Shown here: in pieces, positions 52,224 to 62,486 of the stretch | How positions within the stretch are numbered: the first letter of the stretch is position 1 | How the letters are laid out: each line of letters opens with the position of its first letter | Translations under genes and position numbers: made by a program | Assembly (NCBI GenBank): GCA_030849075.1 | Contig: JASAOO010003445.1 | Location: forward strand, 1-63,911 | DNA length: 63,911 bases | Origin: Zelonia costaricensis | Taxonomy: Eukaryota; Euglenozoa; Kinetoplastea; Trypanosomatida; Trypanosomatidae | Direction: 5' to 3' | Notes under the pieces: generated by a model | What the model saw: only the letters and a program-made list of their open reading frames with translations | Databases searched by the model: none | What the model was told of the DNA's origin: nothing

Positions 52224-53582
52224 CTACGTGAGCGGGGCGTACTGCACGGGCTGCCCTGGCACGCGGTACTCCCTGGCATAGCGCAGGACGACGTGCTCAA
52301 AGCTCTGGCCCGGCGGCAGCAGGACACCGAGGTACGCGCAGAGGTCGGCGAGGTCCCAGCGCTGGGGGCGCAGCTCGAAGAGGGTACGCAGGCGCGCGGC
52401 AAAATCGCTGCTGAGGTCGTCCCTCGGCAGCCACCACACGGTCGCTGGCGCGCTGACGCTGGCCACCGTTGCGCTGCCGCTGCCGCGCGACTCCACCACG
52501 ATGGAGCCGCGCAGCAGAGCGAGCATCGCCGCGGTTGACGACGCCCCTGTCCCGCCGCGCAGTGGGAGTCCGCCAACACCGAAGAGGATGCTGGGAATGG
52601 CGTCGGTCCAGGCGGGCACGAACACGTCGAGCGGCAGCCCCCGCGCGACCTCGCCCCCGCCAAGCGTGCGAAGCACCACGCCGTCGCGGCCGTCGAAGAC
52701 GCTACCGGCGAGGCCGACGAGCACCCGCGGGACGTCGAGCAGCGCTGGCATGCCGAGCAGCGTCACGTCGTCGGTTCTCTGCGGGGCGGCCGGCGAGGCG
52801 CCATACACCGCCTCCAACGAGCGCACCACCACCTCGGGGTAGACGGAGGGGCAGAGGTGCGCCCGCACGGCGGCCCACGTCGCATCGGCCGGGTCGGCCG
52901 CGTCAAGGACCGCCAGCGCGGCACGCAGCGACTCGTGGACGAGGCTGGGGTGGAGGAGGCGCACGCAGCCGCGGTGCACGACGGCCCCCATCGCCTGCAG
53001 CGCATCGGCCAGCTCAGCCGGGCTGCTGCAGAAGACGCGGGCGAGCTGCGCGAAGGTGCACCCACGTGGTGCAGCGTCACCGTGGCCTTCGAGCTCGTCG
53101 ATGGTCAAGTACGCCGCGCCGCCGAGCACGGCTGTGATGTTCGCCTGCGGGTGGGCCGCGTGGCTGTCGAACATGCGGCTCAGCGAGGCAAGTACGACGT
53201 CGTCGGTCAGCTGCCGAACCTTCTCCACGGGCAGCTGCTGCGGCGGAGTCGGCGTGGCGTCTGCCGTTGTCACGGGTGCGTCGCGCAGGACCGCGCGGCC
53301 GGCGCTGCTGAGGCGTCGCTTCGCCAGCAGCATCGCGTTGGAGTACTCCACGCGGCGCACGGAGCGGGTGGTGTGCGCGTCGTGCAGGCAGAGCTGCTCC
53401 TCGCCCTTCATCACCAGCACAACGGACACCCGACGCTGCTTGACACGGCGAGCCTCGCGCTTGGCTGAGGCCCGGGTCGGGTAGACGTGCTCGGTGAGCT
53501 GCCGCGCCCACGCGTCGTCGATGCAGAGGAGGCGGAAACCGTGCTGGTCCGCGAAGTTGGACCGGACGAAGATGTGATCCAT
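52224..53582 (-). CDS. DCC1: DCC1-like subunit of the Ctf18 replication factor C complex
   Basis: A 452-residue protein resembling DCC1/DSCC1, which with Ctf8 joins Ctf18-RFC to load PCNA and support sister-chromatid cohesion and replication in the nucleus. Supporting patterns: the N-terminal block EEQLCLHDAHTTRSVRRVEY followed by SNAMLL (about 60-85) matches the family's C-x-x-x-K-T-Y-x-x-R-x-V-x-x-SN-x-LL segment. A winged-helix-like region follows (TFAQLARVFCSSPAELADAL, GCVRLLHPSLVHESLRAAL). The C-terminal winged helix matches best (FELRPQRWDLADLCAYLGVL, then SFEHVVLRYARE and QYAPL at the end), corresponding to the RW-x-x-x-x-L-x-x-YL-x-x-L and LL-x-YAR signature. Loops are Ala/Gly-rich, and the protein is somewhat longer than animal DCC1 (about 390). 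The ATG at 53582 is the first in frame after the spacer-like upstream part. The assignment rests on remote similarity. Confidence 0.8.
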   Translation of the reverse strand: MDHIFVRSNFADQHGFRLLCIDDAWARQLTEHVYPTRASAKREARRVKQRRVSVVLVMKGEEQLCLHDAHTTRSVRRVEYSNAMLLAKRRLSSAGRAVLRDAPVTTADATPTPPQQLPVEKVRQLTDDVVLASLSRMFDSHAAHPQANITAVLGGAAYLTIDELEGHGDAAPRGCTFAQLARVFCSSPAELADALQAMGAVVHRGCVRLLHPSLVHESLRAALAVLDAADPADATWAAVRAHLCPSVYPEVVVRSLEAVYGASPAAPQRTDDVTLLGMPALLDVPRVLVGLAGSVFDGRDGVVLRTLGGGEVARGLPLDVFVPAWTDAIPSILFGVGGLPLRGGTGASSTAAMLALLRGSIVVESRGSGSATVASVSAPATVWWLPRDDLSSDFAARLRTLFELRPQRWDLADLCAYLGVLLPPGQSFEHVVLRYAREYRVPGQPVQYAPLT

Positions 53583-53662
53583 CGCTGCCGAGGCGCGGCG
53601 CACAGCCGCCTTGGGCTGAAGCGAAGAGGTGGCGCAAGCAACAAAAAAGTGAGTTTCGCAGG

Positions 53663-53669
53663 TTCTATG
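53663..53669 (-). promoter_or_regulatory. CATAGAA cycling-sequence-like heptamer upstream of DCC1
   Basis: The minus strand reads CATAGAA about 80 bases upstream of the DCC1 ATG. It matches the core of the cycling element known from kinetoplastid S-phase mRNAs, although the eighth base is C rather than a purine. If splicing uses the AG at 53690-53689, after a C/T-rich tract, the element lies in the mature leader. A seven-base match is expected by chance several times in a window of this size. Confidence 0.3.
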
Positions 53670-56600
53670 TTTCGATGGCGCGGACCTCTGTATGGTGACG
53701 ACGAGGTGAGGGGGGGGGGGAAAGGGAGGAAGGGGAAGGAAACGGGAATAATGAGGAAGCCCACCTTGCCCCAATAGGCGGCTGAGACGCAACTCGAAGT
53801 CTATACGTGTCGCCACGCCGCTGTGCCGGCTGTAGCAACGGCACCCGGGAGCGGAGGGGGAGGGGTCTCGAGGCACCTGGGAGGCTGGTGAAGGAGGCAG
53901 CGAGGAGGGGGGGGATTTGCACAGCAAAGAACGGCAGGAGGGTTGAGGGGGAGGGGGGTGAAGAGGGGCTGGGACGCGTTGGGGCTGAGTGGAGGTGACA
54001 AGGAGCGTGGCGTGGGGTCCGCGTGAAGAGCGCAAAGGGCGGAAAAGCGCCCCCCCCCCCCTCTATACGCGGACGCTACAGGTCGAGTTGAGGGAGGGCC
54101 GCCGAGACGCTGGGAGGGGGGGGGGTGGGAGCGAGAAAGAAGTGCGCTCGTTGCGCACCGGAGCGGGCAGTGACGCGCTCTGCACGTGCATCACAGCCAG
54201 ACGCGACACTCCCCTCCGCGCAGGCAGCGCACCACTACGGTTTGCTTGGGGTGGCGCGGCGCATGCAGGTAGCGGGGGAGGGGGAGGGAGAGAGGGGCAC
54301 CCGTTCTCACACCACCCGACCTCTGCTGCTGTTGGCACTGATGGAGCTCAGCGCCTTTTGACTGTTTTTGTTCGTGTAGTTGTCGGGCGCCAGCTTGTTT
54401 AACGGGATGAACAGTTAGCTTGGCGTATACTCTGGCATAGGGGGTAGAGGGGCGCATGAAGAACGGGGGAGGAGGCGAGGTATGGAGAGAAAGAGAAGAG
54501 GTCGGGTTGAAAGAGAAAAGGAAGAGGACACAGCTTGCACCCATGCACGCAGACACAGACCAAGACACGCACACGCACACACGTGTGTGACACAGAAAAA
54601 AAAAAAAACAGGCAAGGACAAAGAAAAAAATGGTGAAAACGGAAGGGAGGTGGGGTGCATAGCTGGTAAAAGAGAACAGCGACAAGGGCTTAGGATTGCC
54701 AGCGTGGAAGGCGGTGAGGCTGAGTGGACTGGCAACCGGAACTGTGTGTTGACAAGAAAGGGAGAGGTGGGGGACTTGACCAGGGTGTCCATACGCAGCG
54801 AGACACACACTTGTATGACCAACACACCGATGCACAGGAAACAGACAGAAGAGGGGCGGGGGGGGGGTGAAGGACGGACAAGTACACACAACAAAAGACA
54901 AGATGAAAAAAAAAAAGCCGCAGAGCACGGCGAAACCCACAAGATGCGGCCGACACAGACACAGGCCCACACGCACACGCACACGGACATACACACGCAC
55001 GCCCAGAGGCAGACAGAGGCAAAAAACCACCACAGCGAAAACGAGGTCACCTCGCGCGCCGAGGAGGGACAACGCGGGACGGCGACAAAAGCGCAGACCG
55101 TCCTACTCCACACAGAGGACCAATAAGGGGAGAAGCACCGCCACACGACTGCCTCCGCCGCGCGCGGCTACGAGATACTGAAGCAGCCGGCGCGCTTGGG
55201 AAGCGTGTGCGAGGGAGAAACAAAATTAGAGCAGCGACAAGACAGCAGTCGTCGATCAGCTTACTCACACACACACGCGTACACACCAAAAGAAAACACA
55301 AACGCAGGGCAGACAAACAGGGGCACAGTGGAAAAGAGAAAAAGAGACACAGACCTCGTAGGACAGTGAAGGACGGCAAAGCACCACAACACAACAGGAA
55401 AAGAGCACCACACGACGCGAGAAACAGGCAAGAGGGAGGCGGAGCGCCGTCACCGCTCTTTCCTCCAGCTCGATGAGGTGCCGCAGTAGGCACCATTTGC
55501 ATGTCCACGCGCACACACACGAGGGGGAAACAAAAATAAAAGAGCCAGTAGACATCGGAGCGGCAAGAACGACCCCCCGCCTTCGCAGCTGCTGCGGCGT
55601 GTGGGACGGTCGGCGACTTGACAAGCGGAGGTTGCACACTCACGCACACACGTACTCGCACATGTGTATATCAGGAAGTGGTCACGCAGGGGGAGAGAGA
55701 GGGACACACGGATGCAGCACAACTACATACGCAAGCAAAGCGCCAACGCATGCAGCTGCGTGCGTGTACAACTCAGCAACACGCGCGTTGTGCCAAACGT
55801 GTCGACGACAGCTACGCGGCGCAGAGGACGGGTCGACAAGGACAGGCACACAGGAACACACACACACACAAGTACGAAAGAAGAGGGTGGTGGTGGTGGG
55901 GGTGGGCGATATGGAGAGACGACGATGGCTGGAAGAGCTGGAAGTTAGAGAACAAAGGAGGGCTCGGCCAACAGGCGCGCAACGGTAAAGAGGAGGAGGG
56001 GTCAAGAAGCGAACGAGAAAAAAAGCAAATAGCGGAGAGTAAGGGCGGAGAGGGGACAACCAAAGGCTAAGCATTACCTCGCGAGAGAGAGAGTGCGTGA
56101 AGCCGGCAGGTCCATGGCGACGCGAGGTCACCGTCGCCACGGCTGCGAAGGATACCCACACACAGAACGCGTACACCCACGCACACGCTGAGAACAACTA
56201 CAATGAAAAGGGACACACGCGGAGGGTAGACGACAACAACGAAAAGGAAGGACAAGTGGCGCGCACGCACGCGGCTGGAGGACACACAACGCAGAGTAGA
56301 GAGAAAGGGTGGGTGGGGGGGGGAAAGATGTGAAGACAGGAGAGGGAGAGGCGCTAGCGGAGGGGGGGGGGGAGACCGGCAGCACACAAGCCTTCAGGCC
56401 CAGTAAACACGCACGCGCGCCTTCAGCGGTGACGTGATTGGTGCGCGACACGCTTTCCGTTTCGTCTGTGATGTGAGTCATGCAAGAGCCCCTTTCCTTC
56501 ACACTCGCCTCACTTCTCCTGTGTCCGTGAGTCGCTTGCCGTGTCCTTGACCAAAGGAGGCGCTCTCTGAGAACGGGAAATCAATCACATGAGGCGAGGT

Positions 56601-57598
56601 GAGGAGCGCAGCTGCTCATGCCTAGGAGTGAGGGACCCGAGGAAGGGGCAGGCGAGAGAGGGAGGGGCGTGAGGCGCCGCGGCACACGTCGATGGTGTAG
56701 CGCGGAGGGGACGCGAGCAGAAGAGGAGGAGGAGAAGGGGGGGGGGAGCAAAACCAATTGAGATGAAGTGGAGTCAACCAAGGAAGACACAAACACATAA
56801 AAGGAGCGGCGATGACGAAGCCGAAAAGATGGGAATGGGGATGGGGGGGGGGGAAAGAGGGAGGCGTCACCGAGAGGGTGAGGCGCCGTTTGCACTTGTG
56901 TTTGGAGTTTTACGGGTGCGCGTGAAAAGGGGGGCGGAATGGCGGGCGGTTCTTGTGTGTATGCCAGTTATCAAGATAGGGACAGGGCGGAAAAATGGGT
57001 GAAAGACGCTTTTTCTTTTTTGAGAGGCGGCGGCGAGACGGGCGGCGTGTCGTAGGAGGGACGAAGGAGGGCCAAGTTGAGGGGCGGAGGGGGAGGGGGA
57101 CGGCGCAGGGCAGGTCAGGAGAGAAAAAGGGGAAGAAGAAGAGAGAGCCGAAGCCGAGAGAGGCGGCGACGATCGAGAGCGGGAAATAGAGAGAGATGAA
57201 AAAGGAAGAAGACACTGTGGCGCAGCGATGCACTTGCACAGCTGGCGTGCACAGGCACAGGTATCAGACGTGGATTCACTCCCACACGTGAGGCATCTAC
57301 CGGAAGAAAGCCCGTGCGAGCAAAGAGAGCGTCGCCTTCTTTTCTCTCCTATCCGCACACACCTGTCTCCTGCAAAATGGAGGTGCTTTGCTGGTCGTCG
57401 TCACAAGAAGAGAAGAACGCAGACTGGGTGAAACACGCAACGAGGGGGCGCGCGTTCGACGAGGAAGGAGCAGGAAACCGCTTCACCAGGCGCACAGCTC
57501 AGATACAGGCACTCACACGCACACACACGCCTCGACAGCCACGGGGGAAACCGCCTCTAAATACCCCCAGACGCGCACACATGGCCACACATATGGAA

Positions 57599-57614
57599 AC
57601 ACACACACACACAC
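57599..57614. repeat. (AC)8 microsatellite
   Basis: Sixteen bases of AC on the plus strand, followed by imperfect ACTCACTCA sequence. Confidence 0.9.
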
Positions 57615-59504
57615 TCACTCAAATGTGGCACCGTCGAAAGTACGCCACACGTCTCTCCGGCGCAGCTGTCTCGGGGCTGGGGCCCCCGATCTACTTACCT
57701 TGGCCCACGCTTCAGCGTCAGCACCGCTGAAGAATGGGATCTGTTTTTTTGTGTGTTCGATTGGAGTAGGTTGCGTCCTGGCACACTCGTGCACGCGACG
57801 GCACCCTCGGTGTGCCCTCACTCACCCCACAAGCTGCTGACCACTCCGCGACACGCCGTGCCGTTTCGGAGCCCTCTGCACGCACGCGCGCCTCTCACAA
57901 TATATGAAGCTGTTTTTGTGTGGTGGTGGGGGGAGGCGAAGGTGCTTGTACACGTTCGCTTCTTGGAAAAACAAAACGAGAAGATAAGCACTGTCAGAGG
58001 CAAGTGAGGACGTAGTCTTGCGAGGGGCGTGCAGGAAGGGGCTGAAGGGGCGGGTGGGGCGAGAGGGAGAGGCCCCTTCGGATTTGAGGGCGGGGCAAGG
58101 GGCAGAGAGCGGGCGGGGGGGGGGGAGAGGCGTAGAGCGGCGAGGGCACAACAACATAAAAGACAAAGCAAAGGACAACAACCGGGACGGTCAATATATC
58201 CACATCCACGAAGATATGAAGAACGGAAACCGACACACTCTCCTCCCCACACGTGTGCACGAGTGGCTTGAAGAGAGAGGGCGAGTGTTGGAGAGTGTGC
58301 GGAAGGGTTTGGGAGGAAGAAGTACCCACGCTAATCATCTGCAGAGGGCACGTCATGCCAGAATCCGACCAAGAGACGGGAGAAGACAGAGAGTGTGTGA
58401 GTGAGGGTGGGCGGGCGAGGTGGACAGACAAGTAGCAAGCGCTGAAATAGGTCAGACCGCGAGGCTTGCCAACGCTGCGCCTCGCCATGCTCCCCAGAGC
58501 GTATGGAGAAACCCGCAACAGAGTCGTCATCGAGGCAGTCCGTCAACCCACAAAAAACGAAAGACGAAGAAGTCAGAGAAAACGGAAAGGTGGTGAAGAA
58601 GAGGGGGCAGAAGGGAGAGGCGGCGGACAGGTTACTAGCCGGAGAAACGAAAAAAAAAAAAAAGGCACGACAACGCGCGCACGTGGCCGAGAGATGCAGG
58701 AGAGAAAAAAAAACAAGCAATCGTTAGCCAACAAGAAAACGGTGGTGCGCTGGCTTCTCATCGCCACCATCACGTCTGCGGGAGCGTGTCCGTGCCTGAA
58801 CAGACGAGACGCCTTGCTGCGCGGGGGTTTGCATTTGCGTGCATCGCGACCACATGACGCGGGGAAAGCGAAGTGGAAAGCAGACACTCACACACGCACA
58901 AGGAAGGGCCGAGGTTGACACAGCAAGGCAAAAAGGAGCCACGTGCGATGGAGAGGATCGAGGGAGGATGTCACGAGTCAAGCCCACGCGAGCGTGCGCG
59001 AGCGGCCTCGGTCGCACACCGTGACCACAAGAAAGGAGAAGGGTGCGTGTTTGTTTGCTTGCAACAGATCAGCTTGACGGGCGTGCAGGAGGCGTAAGAG
59101 GGGCCTAAAGGCGAGAGAAGGATCGAGAAGCCACTCAGCGCAGCGCCGACGCCTTCTAGATTCGGTGGCGTGGACTTGTACGCACAGTTTGTGGCTGACA
59201 CACACACACATACACAAAGAGAGGAAAGAAGGCACAACAACACATAACAGCAAAGCGATAGAGAAACAAAAATGAAGTAGAGGAAAAATGATCGAAGCGA
59301 GCACGAGCGGGAACCGCCAACACAAGCTTGCGTCCTCGCGCATGCACTCCTGCCGTTCCACCCCCTCCCTCCCTTAATGACGCGTCTGCACACACATGAG
59401 CACAAAATGGTGCCGGGCTCCAGGAGGGGGGCGAGGGTGGGGGTGGGGAAGAGTGTTGGCTGCTGGCTGAGGGCTACACCTTCCAAACTTCATCTACGCC
59501 GTCA

Positions 59505-59520
59505 ACACACACACACACAC
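59505..59520. repeat. (AC)8 microsatellite plus A tract
   Basis: An AC repeat directly followed by an 11-base A tract and another short AC block (to about 59540) on the plus strand. Confidence 0.9.
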
Positions 59521-60250
59521 AAAAAAAAAAACACACACACGTGTGTGTGGAGGCATAAGAAAGGAGAGAGAGAAGAGGGGAGGGGGGCGGCAGGTTTCGT
59601 TTCTTGTGATGGCTGCTGTGTGCAAGACCGCGTTGCCGAAGAAGGAGGGATGCGGAGGGGAAAGGGAAGACGGAGGAGGAGAGGCGACACGACACACTCA
59701 GGGAAACACGCAGGCGTACCGGGAACGGGCACAGAAATCGACAAAAAGAAAGAGAGGTACAATGCACGAGTGGGGAGGGCGAAGGGGAAGAGGAGTTCCC
59801 GTGAAGAAGGCACACGCATGTGTGTTTCTGGTTGAGGTCCGGGTGGAGACGGAGGGGGGGGGGGAGGGGTTGGGTGGCAGCGCGCAGTGGTGCGCAGGTG
59901 GCAGGAGGGGAGGCACTGGCAAAGGCAGGAAACCACAGAAAAGAAAAGGAGCGGCCGGTCACACACGACAGAGAGACGAGGACGGCACGCGCGTGCGCGC
60001 CTGGAAAGGTCGACACGAGGAATCCATCACGCACGGAGTCGGAGGAGAGAAAACACAGGAGAGTGAGAAAGCACATACAACCGAAAAGACGAGGAAGAGG
60101 AAGAGTGGGGGAGGGAGGGGGGGGGTTAGCACACGAAGCGGCGGCACACTAGCTAGGACGGGAGAGGGGAGAAGGGGTGGGGGGAGGGGGAGTGAGCGAG
60201 AAGCAAAGTGAAGTTGAAGGAGGGCAGAGCCGGCACACGCGCACACACAG

Positions 60251-60253
<3 letters not shown>

Positions 60254-60289
<36 letters not shown>
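60254..60289. repeat. (CA)18 microsatellite
   Basis: Thirty-six bases of pure CA on the plus strand, flanked by imperfect ACGCACAC units. It would be a UG repeat in the transcript. Confidence 0.95.
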
Positions 60290-60292
<3 letters not shown>

Positions 60293-61447
60293 GCACACGC
60301 GGAAAGAAGAGTTTCTTTTGAAAAAAGTGGATTCCCACGCACACGCCTCGCGGGGAGGTCGTGAGGAGTGCAAATGAAAAATAGAGATGGAAGATGGCGC
60401 ACGCCGCATTCGCGGCAAGTCTGGGACTTCGTGCGGGGCGGCGTCGGATGGGGCGCTATGCGTGGATCGGAGCTGAAGCATATCGGCGAGACGGAGACAC
60501 CACATGACTGAAAGGAAGTGAGGTGAGTCGAGAACAACAGCGTTAGCGGTGGTAAGGGGTTGGGCGGAGTCGTCGAACGAACGCCTACCCATTCACTCCA
60601 CTCCAACACATCCGTCGCCTGACTCGAGACCTCGCCCTTTCTCTCTCACGGACACGCGCACACTCATCTCCTGAGTCACCATTTTTTGAAAGCCCGTCGC
60701 AACGTGCTCTTCAGACTGCGTGCGCAACGCGCACACATACGTACACCTGCTACGAGTACCGTCTTCATCAACACCCACAACGACGCAGGCGAACGTGGCG
60801 GCACGCCGTGTTCGTCCCCGCCACTCGCCCTTGTAAAACAGTGCTGTGCGGCGCTGCAAAGGACGCAAGGCAGTCAAGGAAACAAGCAAACGTAAGAAGA
60901 AAAGAGATGCGCACACCAGAGATCAAAAAAGAAGTCTGCTGAAGGAAATCAATGTAGCGACAAATCGGCAAAACAGAAAAGTTAAAATGGCGGTGCCACA
61001 ACACCAGCGTGGGGAGGTGCGTGTGTGTGTGTGCAAAACAAGTTCCTAAACGCCCATAAGGCGGCGAAGAACAGAGGGGGCGAGGGAAAAAAAAAGGAGT
61101 GAGCAGTGGATATGACAGGTGCGAGAGGTCGGGGAATAAAGGTGGGAGCTTTCTGCAGCACCGCGTAAGCAGCCCAACACTTGACCGAGCAGGTGTATAC
61201 GTGCCTGCGTATGCGCACTTCAGTGTATGTTTCTGTTGGTATGAGAGTGTGTGTGTGTGTTCATAATTCGCACACAGCGTAGCTTCTTCACATGTTGCGC
61301 TATGTGCTCATATCTACATGCGGCGTGGAGGCCGCTGCGCAGGTCCGGGTCGAGTGAAGATGAAAACAGAAAAGGGGAGAACGCAAGAGTTTAGCACTGC
61401 GAGGCTGATGAGCACGCAGGTGTCAACAAGGGCATCGCAGCACATGT

Positions 61448-61470
61448 ACACACACACACACACACACACA
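61448..61470. repeat. (AC)11 microsatellite
   Basis: Twenty-three bases of AC on the plus strand, about 1 kb 3' of the CCCH coding region on the transcript. Confidence 0.95.
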
Positions 61471-61682
61471 GCTATACATCATACACACACAGGAGCACAC
61501 GCAGTAACCAGCGCGTACACAAGAAGAATGTTGAAGAAAAAAAGCGCAAAGGGAGGAGAAGGAGGGAAGGGGACGGACTGGCAGATGAAGGGCGAGGGAC
61601 ACGTAAAACACAGAGAGAGAAGGACGCCAGAGGAATACAAGTTTGACCGAGAGGGGAAGATGAACCCACAACAACAACACGC

Positions 61683-61687
<5 letters not shown>

Positions 61688-61713
<26 letters not shown>
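61688..61713. repeat. (CA)13 microsatellite
   Basis: Twenty-six bases of CA on the plus strand within the CCCH 3' flank. Confidence 0.95.
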
Positions 61714-62134
61714 AGCGTACACACGCCCAATCACGAAGCAAGCAATGTGCGCGTAGCACACGAAGAAGAAAGACGACGAGAGAAAAAGACACGGCAACGG
61801 CTGGAAGGCAAAGAGAGGCAAACACGGATACCCCCCACCCTCATCGTCAGCATTATCGTGGTCCTCACCACCGCCGCTGACAACAGCGGTGATCGCGGTG
61901 GAGAGGCTCACTTGTGAAAACCCAAAAAAGAGAAAAGAGAGGGAGGAGGAGGGGGTGCATGTGCCGGCACTCGTAGGAGCAGCCGTGGGCCATCGATGAG
62001 AAGAAGATGCAATGCCACGTCCGAGGCAGGAGTCGCCAAGACGAGGAGACGAGAGAAGCAGAGGAGACAGAGAGAGAGAGTAGCGCACATACACACGCGC
62101 ACGCAGTCAACCACAAACACAAGAAAGCACACAT

Positions 62135-62157
62135 ACACACACACACACACACACACA
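62135..62157. repeat. (AC)11 microsatellite
   Basis: Twenty-three bases of AC on the plus strand, about 330 bases 3' of the CCCH stop on the transcript. Confidence 0.95.
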
Positions 62158-62486
62158 GATACATACACGGTTTTTGAAGTGAGGGAAGAAAGGGAATCAG
62201 GGGGCGTGAGGGACGTTCCCACCCGCGCAGAGACGCACAGGAGCTCGGGTGTGCATGGAATGTCCTGCAGCAAGTCCACAAGTAGATCGCGGGAAGAGGC
62301 ACGCGGGGGAGGGGGTAAGGACGCACGAGAGACGGTTCGGTGTGGGGACGACGACTCAAGGCAGAGAGGCCACCCCCCTCCACACACACATAAAGACGAA
62401 CTCGACTACAACACGTCCGCTCGCGCACACGCAGACGCACGCTGGCTTTTGGTGCGCTGCGCTGCGCCGTCGCCGGTGGCGCCGCG

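Larger units (their letters stand above)
53583..62486. other. 8.9 kb spacer 3' of the first CCCH gene
   Basis: No credible gene was seen in 8.9 kb. It contains at least six CA microsatellites (57599-57614, 59505-59520, 60254-60289, 61448-61470, 61688-61713, 62135-62157), many imperfect CA stretches, A tracts and G runs. Balanced islands occur at about 56390-56590, 57230-57420, 57640-57910 and 60590-60840. On the transcript most of it may be 3' untranslated region of the CCCH gene at 62487-63728. The last part before 53583 is the splice region of DCC1. Confidence 0.65.

Noticed and set aside
60241..60300. Regular repeat pattern considered as a CRISPR-like or satellite array
   Set aside because: It is a simple CA microsatellite without repeat-spacer structure, and CRISPR arrays are not expected in a eukaryotic nuclear genome.
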